A program made the translations under genes and the position numbers. From Brevibacterium sp. S111 (GTDB lineage: Bacteria; Actinomycetota; Actinomycetes; Actinomycetales; Brevibacteriaceae): a stretch of 46,782 nt of DNA. Location of the stretch: NCBI RefSeq assembly GCF_004745075.1, contig NZ_RHFH01000019.1:1-46782 (forward strand). Direction: 5' to 3'. The notes under the pieces were generated by a model that was given only the letters and a program-made list of their open reading frames with translations, was not told where the DNA came from and ran no database searches. The stretch's first letter is position 1. Every line of letters begins with the position of its first letter. Below, one piece after another: positions 38,765 through 46,686 of the stretch.

Positions 38765-40429
38765 ATGGACGCTCCGGGACTCGGCGGCCTCAACTGGGCC
38801 GTGATCATCATCTACCTCTTGGCCACCCTCGGTATCGGGGTCTGGTTCACCCGGCGAGCCAGCGGAGGAACAGAGGAGTTCTTCAAGGCCAGCGGACGGA
38901 TCCCGGCATGGGCGGCAGGTTTCTCGATCTATGCGACGACGCTGTCGGCGATCACCTACATGTCCACGCCCGAGCAGGCCTTTCTCGCCGACTGGTCCTA
39001 TGCGGCCGGCAATATCGCGATCTTCGCGATCGTCCCGCTGCTGGTGATCTTCTACATCCCCTTCTTCCGCAAGCTCGATGTCACCACGGCCTATGAGTAT
39101 CTCGAGGAGCGCTTCGGTCCAAGCATCCGCGTGATCGGTTCGGTTCTCTTCGTCCTCTTCCATATCGGCCGCGTCGCCATCGTCATCTACCTGCCGACCT
39201 TGGCCATCAGCTCGGTCACCGACATCAACCCAGCGCTGGTCGCCGGAGCCGTCGGCGTGCTCTCGGTCGTCTACACCTTCCTCGGCGGCATCGAAGGCGT
39301 CATCTGGTCCGACGTCGTCCAAGGCATCATCCTCCTCGTCGGCGCCGCCGTCATCCTCGTCTTCGGCATCATGGCCCTCGACGGGGGCCTGGCCACCGTG
39401 GTCACTGACGCCGCCGCCAACGACAAGTTCATCTCCGCAGACAACTGGAAGTTCGGCGGAGCCGCCGCGGCGATCCCGATCGTCTTCCTCGGCTCAGTCT
39501 TCAACAACCTGCATCAGTACACGGCCAGCCAGGACGTCGTCCAGCGTTACCAGACCACGGATTCGCCGAAGTCGACAGCACGTTCGCTCATCGTCAACGG
39601 CTTCCTCGCCCTGCTGACGATCCCCCTGTTCTACGGGATCGGCACCGTTCTCTTCAGCTTCTACAAGCATTCGCAGGCCCTGCCCGAGGGGTTCAACACC
39701 TCGGCGCTCGTGCCGTACTTCGCGGTCACCGCGCTGCCGGCAGGAGTCTCCGGACTGCTCATCGCCGCGATCTTCGCCGCCGCACAGTCGACGATCTCCT
39801 CGAGCCTCAATTCGATCTCCGCATGCGTGACCGTGGACATCCGCGACCGCTTCTTCCCACCCAAGACCGGCCAGGCCCGCACCGGCGTCGGCTTCTCCCG
39901 CGCCGTCATCGTCATCGTCGGCGCCCTGTCCGTGTCCGTCGCGCTCTACCTCTCGGCAACCGATCAGGCCCAGACCTGGGATCTCTTCCTGTCCATCACC
40001 GGGCTCTTCGGCGTCCCGCTCGCCGGCGTCTTCGCACTCGGCATCTTCACCAAACGCGCGAATACCTCCGGTGTGCTCGCCGGGCTCGTCGTCGGTGCAG
40101 GACTGGCTTGGTTCGTCCAGGAGCGGGCCGGACTGACCCCGTTTGCGGTCTCCACGGTCGCCTTCATCGGCGCTATGATCTTCGGCTACCTCATCTCGCT
40201 GCTCACCGGCACCTTCGGCCGCCGCAGCGGCCACGATGTGCTGCCGCTGACGATCTACGCCAAGCGCGCCGCCTACACCCGCAGGGTCCCCACCAACCCC
40301 GTCGAGGCGGTCGCCGCCTCCGCGGCCACCGCGAACTCGGCCCCGTCGATCGGATCGCATCCGACCGATTCGAGGGCCGCCTCGACGGCAGTCAAAACGA
40401 ACGACAAGCAAGGACACGACCATGACTGA
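38765..40429 (+). CDS. Sodium:solute symporter (SSS), probable sialic acid importer
   Basis: 554 residues, about 13 helices. Typical SSS pattern: NWAVIIIYLLATLGIGVWFTRRASGGTEEFFKASGRIPAWAAGFSIYATTLSAITYMSTPEQAF at the start and FAAAQSTISSSLNSISACVTVDI near residue 350, whose Ser/Thr residues bind Na+ in the family. The last 60 residues are a soluble Ala/Ser-rich tail. GAGGAGGG lies just before the ATG. It overlaps the lyase gene by 8 nt and leads the nan-type operon, so N-acetylneuraminate uptake is the best guess. Confidence 0.85.
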   Translation: MDAPGLGGLNWAVIIIYLLATLGIGVWFTRRASGGTEEFFKASGRIPAWAAGFSIYATTLSAITYMSTPEQAFLADWSYAAGNIAIFAIVPLLVIFYIPFFRKLDVTTAYEYLEERFGPSIRVIGSVLFVLFHIGRVAIVIYLPTLAISSVTDINPALVAGAVGVLSVVYTFLGGIEGVIWSDVVQGIILLVGAAVILVFGIMALDGGLATVVTDAAANDKFISADNWKFGGAAAAIPIVFLGSVFNNLHQYTASQDVVQRYQTTDSPKSTARSLIVNGFLALLTIPLFYGIGTVLFSFYKHSQALPEGFNTSALVPYFAVTALPAGVSGLLIAAIFAAAQSTISSSLNSISACVTVDIRDRFFPPKTGQARTGVGFSRAVIVIVGALSVSVALYLSATDQAQTWDLFLSITGLFGVPLAGVFALGIFTKRANTSGVLAGLVVGAGLAWFVQERAGLTPFAVSTVAFIGAMIFGYLISLLTGTFGRRSGHDVLPLTIYAKRAAYTRRVPTNPVEAVAASAATANSAPSIGSHPTDSRAASTAVKTNDKQGHDHD

Positions 40430-41339
40430 CTTCCACGGAATCATCCCCCCGCTGCTCACCCCGCGCACCGCGGGCGGCGACATCGACCGGGCGGGACTCG
40501 CCGCCCTCGTCGATCACCTCATCGCCGGCGGCGTGCACGGCATCTTCGTGCTCGGATCCTCGGGCGAGGTCCCCTACCTCTCCAACGCCGAACGTGACCT
40601 CGTGCTCGAAACCGCACTCGAGGCCGCGGCCGGGCGGGTGCCCGTGCTCGTGGGCATCAGCGAACAGACGACGGTCCGCGTACTCGAGGAAGCCGACCGG
40701 CTGCTGGCCATCGGCGGGGACGCCGCCGTCGTGACGACTCCGTTCTACGCGCTGTCCGACGCCGCCGAAGTCGAGCGCCATCTGCGGGCAATCGCCGCCC
40801 ATGTCAGCGTGCCGGTCTTCGCCTACGACGTGCCCGTGCGCACGCATATGAAGATGCCGCTCGACGTCCTCGTCCGTCTCGCCGAGGAAGGCGTCATCGC
40901 CGGAGTCAAGGACTCCTCCGGTGACGACGTGGGCTTCCGTCGCCTGCTGCTGGCGACGAAGCACCTGCCGGACTTTGCCGTGTTCACCGGACACGAGGTC
41001 GTCACCGACGGGGCCATGCTCGGCGGTGCGGCGGGAATCGTCCCCGGCCTCGGCAACGTCGACCCCGCCGGCTACGTGCGCATCTTCGACGCGGCGAAGT
41101 CCGGCGACTGGTCGACCGTGGCCGCCGAGCAGGATCGTGTGGCCCGACTCTTCGACATCACCGGTGCGGCGACCCCGGGGCGGGTGTCGGCCGGCGCAGC
41201 GGGTCTCGGCGGGTTCAAAACCGCGCTGCAGCTCATGGGCGTCATCTCCTCGAACACGATGGCCGAGCCGATGGAGTCGCTCAATGCCGCAGAGACTGAG
41301 AAGGTCCGCATGCTCGTCAGCGCCGCAGGGCTGCTGTGA
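40422..41339 (+). CDS. nanA: DapA-family aldolase, probable N-acetylneuraminate lyase
   Basis: 305 residues, TIM-barrel of the dihydrodipicolinate synthase/NAL family. It shows GIFVLGSSGEVPYLS (the carboxylate-binding loop, GSSGE rather than GTTGE), the Tyr of VFAYDVPVRT and the Schiff-base lysine in IAGVKDSSGD. The neighbours ROK kinase, NanE and NagB make sialic acid cleavage to ManNAc and pyruvate the likely reaction; other 2-keto acids cannot be excluded. AAGGA lies 7 nt before the ATG. Its stop overlaps the kinase start as GTGA. Confidence 0.85.
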   Translation: MTDFHGIIPPLLTPRTAGGDIDRAGLAALVDHLIAGGVHGIFVLGSSGEVPYLSNAERDLVLETALEAAAGRVPVLVGISEQTTVRVLEEADRLLAIGGDAAVVTTPFYALSDAAEVERHLRAIAAHVSVPVFAYDVPVRTHMKMPLDVLVRLAEEGVIAGVKDSSGDDVGFRRLLLATKHLPDFAVFTGHEVVTDGAMLGGAAGIVPGLGNVDPAGYVRIFDAAKSGDWSTVAAEQDRVARLFDITGAATPGRVSAGAAGLGGFKTALQLMGVISSNTMAEPMESLNAAETEKVRMLVSAAGLL

Positions 41340-42496
41340 CTCTGCCCGCCACCGTCGCCGTCGACATCGGAGGCACGAAGATCCGTGCCGGCTCCGTCAT
41401 CGGCGGTGTGCTCAGGCATGTGCGCGGCGCGCCGACGCCTGCAGCCGAGGGGGCGGCGGCGGTGCTCGACACCGTCGCCGAGGTGGTCGCCGCCGTCATC
41501 GCGGAAGCGCAGGCTTCCCGTGCGGCCGACTCGGCCGCCGGCAGCGGGCTGGCCGATGCGGGCTCCGTCGGTGGCGACTCGGCCCGTGTGGCACGCTCTT
41601 CGGTCAACCTCGACTGGCGGATCGGCGTTGCTTCGGCCGGGGTGATCAACCCTGCGACCGGTGTTGTGGTCTCGGCGACGGAGTCGTTGGCCGGCTGGGC
41701 CGGCACCGAGCTGACCGCCGAGCTCGAATCCCGCACGGGACAGCCGGTGCGGGCCGTCAACGATGTCCACGCCCATGCCCTCGGTGAGGCTGCTGCCGGC
41801 GCCTCCCGCGGCATGAGCAGTTCGCTGCTCGTCGCGGCCGGGACCGGCATCGGCGGCGGGGCCATCATCAGCGGGAGTCTGCTCACCGGTCGGAATTCGG
41901 CAGCCGGACATATCGGGCATGTGCCATCTTCGGCCGCGGCCGGGCTGCTCTGCCCGTGCGGCGGGACCGGGCACCTCGAAGCGATCGCTTCGGGCCCGGC
42001 GATCCTCGCCACCTATCAGCGACTCCTGCGAGGCGACGACTCACCGGCCTCACCGGCCTCGGCGGCAGTTGCGGCCTCCGGTCCCTCCTCCCCTGCTTCC
42101 GCCCACAACCCGGCTGGAATTCCTTCACCGTCCGTCCCTGCCAGCACTCGCGAATTGGCGGCGGCCGCCTCGGCGGGAGATACACTTGCCGTGTGTGCCT
42201 TCGACACGGGCGCACGAGCCTTGGGCGCGGCGCTCGGCGGGATCGTCAATGTCCTCTCCCCCGAGGTCGTCGTCATCGGCGGCGGCCTCGCCGATATGGA
42301 CGACACGTGGTGGGCACCCCTACGCGAGGCCATGACCGTCGAGCTCATCCCCGCCACCGCCGAGATCGAGCTGCGGAAAGCAGAGTTGGGGCAGGATGCC
42401 GCCCTCATCGGCGCGGCCGGGCTGTGGGGTGCTGGACCGATCCCGCAGCACACCGAACGAGTCCCACGGAGCGACGAGAAGGAAGAGACTCACTGA
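41336..42496 (+). CDS. nanK: ROK-family kinase, probable ManNAc kinase
   Basis: 386 residues from GTG. The ATP site VAVDIGGTKIRAG, the sugar-binding NDVHAHALGEA with its catalytic Asp, AAGTGIGGG, and the zinc region GHIGHV...CPCGGTGHLEAIASG are present. The third Cys of the usual CxCGxxGC motif is His here. An insert of about 45 residues rich in Ser, Ala and Pro (near residues 235-280) interrupts the C-terminal lobe; normal members have about 300 residues. It would phosphorylate ManNAc at C6. The stop overlaps nanE by one base. Confidence 0.85.
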   Translation: MTLPATVAVDIGGTKIRAGSVIGGVLRHVRGAPTPAAEGAAAVLDTVAEVVAAVIAEAQASRAADSAAGSGLADAGSVGGDSARVARSSVNLDWRIGVASAGVINPATGVVVSATESLAGWAGTELTAELESRTGQPVRAVNDVHAHALGEAAAGASRGMSSSLLVAAGTGIGGGAIISGSLLTGRNSAAGHIGHVPSSAAAGLLCPCGGTGHLEAIASGPAILATYQRLLRGDDSPASPASAAVAASGPSSPASAHNPAGIPSPSVPASTRELAAAASAGDTLAVCAFDTGARALGAALGGIVNVLSPEVVVIGGGLADMDDTWWAPLREAMTVELIPATAEIELRKAELGQDAALIGAAGLWGAGPIPQHTERVPRSDEKEETH

Positions 42497-43182
42497 TGCT
42501 GTCGAAGATCGAGATCCTCGATACGCTGCGCGGACGACTCATCGTGTCCGTGCAGGCCTATCCGGGTGAGCCGATGCGGAATCCGACCACGATGGCGCAG
42601 ATCGCGGCCTCAGCGGTGGCCGGCGGTGCGACGGCCGTACGGGTGCAGGGTCTCGGCGACATTCAGGCCTCCCGCTCAGCCGTCGAGGTGCCCGTCATCG
42701 GGCTGTGGAAGGACGGCAGGGACGGGGTCGTCATCACCCCGACGTTCCAGCACGCCTATGCCGTGGCGCTGGCCGGTTCCCACATCGTCGCCATCGACGG
42801 AACCCGGCGGGAACGGCCGGACGGGCTGAGCCTGGTCGAGACTGTCTCACGTCTCCACGAACAGACGAACGCCCTGGTCATGGCCGATTGCGGCAGTTTC
42901 GACGATGCTTGCGCCGCGGCTGAGGCCGGCGCCGACATCGTCGGCACCACCTTGGCAGGATACTCGGGCGAGCGCGTACCGAGCGACGGCCCCGACCTCG
43001 AACTCATCAGCGAGATCCGTTCCGCCGAGCTGCCTGCGATGCTCGTCGCCGAAGGCCGGATCCACACCCCCGCCCATGCCGCGGCCGCGCATGAAGCCGG
43101 CGCCGATGCGGTCGTCGTGGGAACCGCGATCACTCACCCCACCACGATCACCTCATGGTTCGCCGAGGCGCTCGAAAGCTGA
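42496..43182 (+). CDS. nanE: N-acetylmannosamine-6-phosphate 2-epimerase
   Basis: 228 residues, TIM-barrel. Signatures of NanE: RGRLIVSVQAYPGEPMRNPTTMAQIAASAVAGGATAVRVQG, PVIGLWK, the catalytic lysine region, ITPTFQHAYAVALAGSHIVAIDGTRRERPDG, ALVMADCGSFDDACAAAEAGADIVGTTLAGYSG and C-terminal GADAVVVGTAITHP. It converts ManNAc-6-P to GlcNAc-6-P. No nagA deacetylase gene lies in the window, so that step must be encoded elsewhere. Its stop codon sits in the first unit of a 14-bp tandem repeat. Confidence 0.93.
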   Translation: MLSKIEILDTLRGRLIVSVQAYPGEPMRNPTTMAQIAASAVAGGATAVRVQGLGDIQASRSAVEVPVIGLWKDGRDGVVITPTFQHAYAVALAGSHIVAIDGTRRERPDGLSLVETVSRLHEQTNALVMADCGSFDDACAAAEAGADIVGTTLAGYSGERVPSDGPDLELISEIRSAELPAMLVAEGRIHTPAHAAAAHEAGADAVVVGTAITHPTTITSWFAEALES

Positions 43183-43219
43183 GCGGAAAGGGCTGAGCGT
43201 AGAAGGCTGAGCGGAGAAT
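43178..43219. repeat. Three 14-bp tandem repeats on the nanE stop codon
   Basis: Units 43178-43191, 43192-43205 and 43206-43219 all begin GCTGAGCG. Because 14 is not a multiple of three, the TGA of successive units (43180, 43194, 43208) falls in all three plus-strand frames. The first is the nanE stop. Confidence 0.85.
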
Positions 43220-43276
43220 TCTGACCGGGGTCAGGGCTCTCACAGGCTCTGCCGAGCGGTCGAAGGCCGGCCCTGT

Positions 43277-44059
43277 TCAGAGATTCTGCCAGGCAGGCTT
43301 GCTCTCGTACGCGTGGCGATAGTAGTCGCCGAGCTGCAGCCGCGAGGCCGCGGCGTCGTCGAGCATCACCGTAACGTGCTGATGCATCTGCAGTACGGTC
43401 GCCGGCCACATCGCCGAGATCGGCCCCTCGACCATCTGATGCACGGCCTCGGCCTTGTTCCCGCCGGTGGCGATGAGCATGAGGTGCTTGGCCTCCATGA
43501 TCGTCCCCATCCCCTGCGTCAGGCACAGCTTCGGCACCTGCTCGACATCGCCGTCGAAGAACCGCGCATTGTCGACCCGCGTCTGATTCGTCAGTGACTT
43601 CACCCGCGTCCGCGAAGCCAGTGAGGATCCGGGTTCGTTGAACGCGACGTGGCCGTCGGTGCCGATGCCCAGGATCTGCAGGTCGATTCCGCCAGCCTCG
43701 GCGATCATCCGTTCATAATCCGCCGAGGCGGCCGCCAAGTCATCTGCGGTTCCGTCGGGACCGTGGACTGCCCCCTCGGCGAAGTCGACGCGGGTTGCGA
43801 TCTCCGTATCGATGACATTGCGGTAGCGCTCCGGGTGGTCAGCGGCGATGCCGACGTATTCGTCGAGCATGAACGCCTGGGCGTGGGCGAAGGACAGGCC
43901 CTCACTGTCGTGGCGCCGAGCCAGCTCATCGTAGATGCGCAGCGGACTCGATCCGGTCGCGAGCCCGAGGACCGGCGCGGTCTGCTCGCGCAGCAGACAC
44001 TCGATCGCGTCCGCGGCCAGCCCGGCCAGCGTGTGCTCATCAGCGATGACAACTTCCAT
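43277..44059 (-). CDS. nagB: Glucosamine-6-phosphate deaminase
   Basis: 260 residues. GLATGSSPLRIYDEL binds phosphate; MLDEYVGI and ILGIGTDGHVAFNEPGSS carry the catalytic Asp and His residues. LCLTQGMGTIMEAKHLMLIATGGNKAEAV completes the family signature. It turns GlcN-6-P into fructose-6-P and ammonia, the last step of amino sugar breakdown. GAAGGAG lies 6 nt before the ATG. It is transcribed toward nanE and away from the GntR gene, which lies upstream on the same strand after 88 nt. Confidence 0.95.
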   Translation of the reverse strand: MEVVIADEHTLAGLAADAIECLLREQTAPVLGLATGSSPLRIYDELARRHDSEGLSFAHAQAFMLDEYVGIAADHPERYRNVIDTEIATRVDFAEGAVHGPDGTADDLAAASADYERMIAEAGGIDLQILGIGTDGHVAFNEPGSSLASRTRVKSLTNQTRVDNARFFDGDVEQVPKLCLTQGMGTIMEAKHLMLIATGGNKAEAVHQMVEGPISAMWPATVLQMHQHVTVMLDDAAASRLQLGDYYRHAYESKPAWQNL

Positions 44060-44147
44060 GAGGTCTCCTTCGGTTTCGGCATCCGCTGCGATGTCGTGAG
44101 TCTGCTTCGACGTCTTCGCCCGAGTACAGTTCTATGTCCTCAGTCAA

Positions 44148-44846
44148 TCACTTCTTCTCGAGGGCGCGCATGATCGGCTCGTAGTGGGCAGTGATCGCGG
44201 CGCGGAAGGCCTCGGCGTCCCCGGATTCCGCCGCGGAAAGCATGAGTCCGTGCGCTTCCGCCGTCTGCTTCAGATCAGCGGCCACCGCAACGTTGAGCTT
44301 CGGCAGCACTGCGGTGTGGACGTCCCAGAACGCTGCGACGAGTTGGCCGACGAGCGAGTTGCTCAGCTGAGCGAGCAGCCCTGTGTGGAAGGCGCGATCC
44401 TGGTGCGGGAAAGTCTTGCCTGCGTCGGCCAGCGCGGTCATCTCATCGACCAGGGCCCGCAGATCCGGATTCGAAGTTCCCCGCATGGCGTTGACGATCT
44501 GCTCGGACATTCCATGGTCGAGGGCCTTGCGGACCTCGACGACATCGCGCAGCGCGTCGAGGTCGTCACCGGGGCTGAGCACTCCGCGGAAGACGAGGGC
44601 TTCGACAAGTGCCTCGAGGGTCATCTCGCCGACGTAGGTGCCGTGCCCGTGGCGGACGTCGACGATGTCGAGGGTGGAGAGTTTGCGGATGGCTTCGCGC
44701 ACGTTCGATCGAGAGACACCGAGGCGGGAACACAGCTCGCCTTCGGTGGGCAGGAGGTCCCCGGGGCTCAGTCCGTCTGAGAGGATGAGATCCTTGATCC
44801 TGTCGGAGGTCGTCACCTTCCGATCGCCCGCTGTCGCCTCCGTCAT
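44148..44846 (-). CDS. GntR/FCD-family repressor of the amino sugar genes
   Basis: About 232 residues. The N-terminal winged helix (LLPTEGELCSRLGVSRSNVREAIRKLSTLDIVDVRHGHGTYVG) is followed by an all-helical FCD domain (LDALRDVVEVRKALDHGMSEQIV, DRAFHTGLLAQLSNSLVGQLVAAFWDVH), as in FadR and NanR. Asp and His residues in that domain usually bind metal and a carboxylate ligand, so sialic acid or a sugar phosphate may be the effector. ATG 44846 follows GAAGG; GTG 44852 is an alternative. Similar palindromes lie upstream of this gene and upstream of the symporter. Confidence 0.88.
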   Translation of the reverse strand: MTEATAGDRKVTTSDRIKDLILSDGLSPGDLLPTEGELCSRLGVSRSNVREAIRKLSTLDIVDVRHGHGTYVGEMTLEALVEALVFRGVLSPGDDLDALRDVVEVRKALDHGMSEQIVNAMRGTSNPDLRALVDEMTALADAGKTFPHQDRAFHTGLLAQLSNSLVGQLVAAFWDVHTAVLPKLNVAVAADLKQTAEAHGLMLSAAESGDAEAFRAAITAHYEPIMRALEKK

Positions 44847-44887
44847 GAGCACCTTCTGCCGTTGGTTCTTTGCCGAGCCTCCAGTAT

Positions 44888-44905
44888 ACGTCTGACATCA
44901 GATGT
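44888..44905. promoter_or_regulatory. GntR/FCD operator candidate at its own promoter
   Basis: ACGTCTGACATCAGATGT has TCTGA/TCAGA arms around CA and nearly palindromic flanks. It lies 42 nt before the GntR start. It resembles the site at 38689-38706, which suggests autoregulation plus control of the import operon. Confidence 0.65.
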
Positions 44906-44955
44906 GTTGGCGGTCTGTTTCACATTCGATACGGTCGGCCGTCCCATTGTCGATC

Positions 44956-45140
44956 CGCCTCCGCCCGGCCGCGTCGGCAGACCGACTCATGGTGTCCTTG
45001 CCGCCCGGCCGCGCCGGCAGACCGACACCTGGTGTCCTTGCCGCCCGGCAGGTCGACACCTGGTGTCCTTGCCGCCCGGCAGGTCGACACCTGGTGTCCT
45101 TGCCGCCCGGCAGACCGACACCTGGTGCCCTTGCCGGCAG
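44956..45140. repeat. Tandem array of 31-bp units with palindromes
   Basis: Units start at 44997 (40 bp), 45037, 45068 and 45099 (31 bp each), with diverged partial units on both sides. Every unit contains GACACCTGGTGTC or a close variant, a perfect 6+1+6 palindrome, at 44984 (degenerate), 45024, 45055, 45086 and 45117 (one change). A 31-bp step is about three helical turns, so the palindromes face the same side. The array fills the divergent gap between the GntR and SPFH genes. Confidence 0.85.
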
Positions 45141-45164
45141 CCTTGCCGAGTCCGCTGCCTGCTC

Positions 45165-45221
45165 TGTCATCTGCGCATTGCCCTGTCATATACGTCGTGC
45201 CTTGTCATATACGTGGCCAGA
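45165..45221. repeat. Three direct repeats with 19-bp period
   Basis: TGTCAT begins at 45165, 45184 and 45203. The last two copies share TGTCATATACGT. They lie between the palindrome array and the SPFH gene, where promoter elements are expected, and could be binding sites. An inverted GATGACA follows at 45222. Confidence 0.7.
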
Positions 45222-45289
45222 GATGACAACTAGGGTGGTAGACATCAGCGGTCGCCGTGCGGCCGACAATCACGACGCAAGGAGCACTC

Positions 45290-46537
45290 ATGACTGGAGC
45301 GGCGGTTTTCATCACCGTAGTCATCGTCATCGTCGTCATCGCCATTCTGCTGTTCGGGAAGCTGCGAACAAGCATGTTCTTCACGGTGAAGACGCAGGAG
45401 AACGTCGTCGTCGAGCGGTTCGGCAAGTTCAAGAAGGTCGCGAGGCCGGGACTGAACACGAAGGTGCCGTTCATCGAAACGACGAGCAAGCCGATCTCGC
45501 TGCGGGTCCAACAGCTCGAGGTCAACATCGAGTCGAAGACGAAGGACAACGTCTTCGTCACCGTTCCGGTCGCGGTCCAGTACGTCGTCGAAGAGGACAA
45601 TGTCGCCGACGCCTACTACCGCCTGGCGAACTCCGAGGAGCAGATCCGCTCGTATGTCTTCGACACGGTCCGCTCGGCACTGTCGGGACTGACCCTGGAC
45701 ACCGCGTTCGAGTCGAAGGACGACATCGCTGAGAACGTCGAGCGCCGTCTGTCCGAGTCGATGAAGCGCTACGGCTTCAAGATCGTGAGCACTCTGGTCA
45801 CGGACATCACCCCGGATCCGCGGGTGCGCGAATCGATGAACTCGATCAACGCCGCCCAGCGCGACAAGGTCGCAGCGCAGTCCCTGGCCGAGGCCGACAA
45901 GATCAAGCGCGTGACTCAGGCACAGGCCGAATCGGAGGCGATGCGTCTGCACGGTGAGGGTGTGGCCGCTCAGCGCAAGGCGATTGCCAACGGCATCGCC
46001 GAGCAGTACGCGCTGCTGCAGGAGGTCGGCATCGACCGCACCGCCGAGCAGCTGCTGATGATGACCCAGTACTTCGACACGATGCAGAACGTCGCACAGG
46101 AGGGCCGGTCGAACGTGCTGTTCATGCCTTCGAACCCGGGCGGCCTGGGTGAGATGGGCCAGGAGATCAGGACCGCCCTGTTCACCGCCAACGCCGCCCA
46201 GGACGGTTCGCACCTGCCGGCGCCGACCAACCGCAACGACTCGGACAATCGCTCACACCGCAGCTCCGAAGCAGACTCCGGGCGCAGCCACGATGGCGGC
46301 GCAGGAGGCAACTCCGGCGGCCATTCCGGGCAGGGTTCCGGACCGTCCACGGACCAGGGCTCGGCTCAGGGCCAGGGCTACGGTCCAGGCGCCGGGCAAG
46401 GCTACGGGCAGGATTCCGGACAGGGCTACGGTCAAGGTGGAGTTCCTCCGCAGCCGAACACACCCCCGAACTCACCGGTCCAGGCCGCCGCTCAGCAGTG
46501 GCTGAACCGCAAACGCGGTCAGAACCCTCAGCAGTAG
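45290..46537 (+). CDS. SPFH/band 7 (stomatin-like) membrane protein
   Basis: 415 residues. One N-terminal helix (FITVVIVIVVIAILLFGKL) precedes an SPFH domain: VKTQENVVVERFGKFKKVARPGLNTKVPFIE, VTVPVAVQYVVEEDNVADAYYRL, and AALSGLTLD-like region, TLVTDITPDPRVRESMNSINAAQRDKVAAQSLAEADKIKRV, followed by a coiled coil. These proteins form large ring or cage assemblies that organise membrane microdomains and proteases. The last 100 residues are unusual: Gly/Gln/Ser-rich with repeated GQGYGQ. No NfeD partner is adjacent. AAGGAG lies 6 nt before ATG 45290, preferred over the in-frame upstream start at 45257. Confidence 0.9.
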   Translation: MTGAAVFITVVIVIVVIAILLFGKLRTSMFFTVKTQENVVVERFGKFKKVARPGLNTKVPFIETTSKPISLRVQQLEVNIESKTKDNVFVTVPVAVQYVVEEDNVADAYYRLANSEEQIRSYVFDTVRSALSGLTLDTAFESKDDIAENVERRLSESMKRYGFKIVSTLVTDITPDPRVRESMNSINAAQRDKVAAQSLAEADKIKRVTQAQAESEAMRLHGEGVAAQRKAIANGIAEQYALLQEVGIDRTAEQLLMMTQYFDTMQNVAQEGRSNVLFMPSNPGGLGEMGQEIRTALFTANAAQDGSHLPAPTNRNDSDNRSHRSSEADSGRSHDGGAGGNSGGHSGQGSGPSTDQGSAQGQGYGPGAGQGYGQDSGQGYGQGGVPPQPNTPPNSPVQAAAQQWLNRKRGQNPQQ

Positions 46538-46598
46538 AACCAAGCCGGCCCCACCTCGGCGCACGGTGCATTCCCACCAAGGAGATCAGTTCCTTCAG

Positions 46599-46633
46599 AA
46601 TGGGCGGATGAAAACGCTTTTCATCCGCCCATT
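46599..46633. terminator. Strong bidirectional terminator hairpin
   Basis: A perfect 16-nt stem (46599-46614 with 46618-46633) with a 3-nt loop. The stem has A-rich and T-rich parts at the loop side. It lies 62 nt after the SPFH stop and before the insertion sequence end, so it can stop transcripts from both. Confidence 0.9.
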
Positions 46634-46656
46634 TCAGTCTCAGAAAACCCTTAACC

Positions 46657-46686
46657 GGCTCATCGTAATTGAGAGTGTAGAACCGG
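46657..46686. mobile_element. Putative terminal inverted repeat of ISL3-type element
   Basis: The sequence starting GGCTCATCGTAATTGAGAG has the GGCTC start typical of ISL3-family ends and lies at the stop of the transposase fragment. The other end is outside the window, so this cannot be matched. ISL3 elements make 8-bp target duplications; CCTTAACC (46649-46656) would be the copy here. Confidence 0.55.

Noticed and set aside
44956..45140. Tandem repeats as a CRISPR array
   Set aside because: Units are contiguous, with no unique spacers of constant length, and no cas gene is near.
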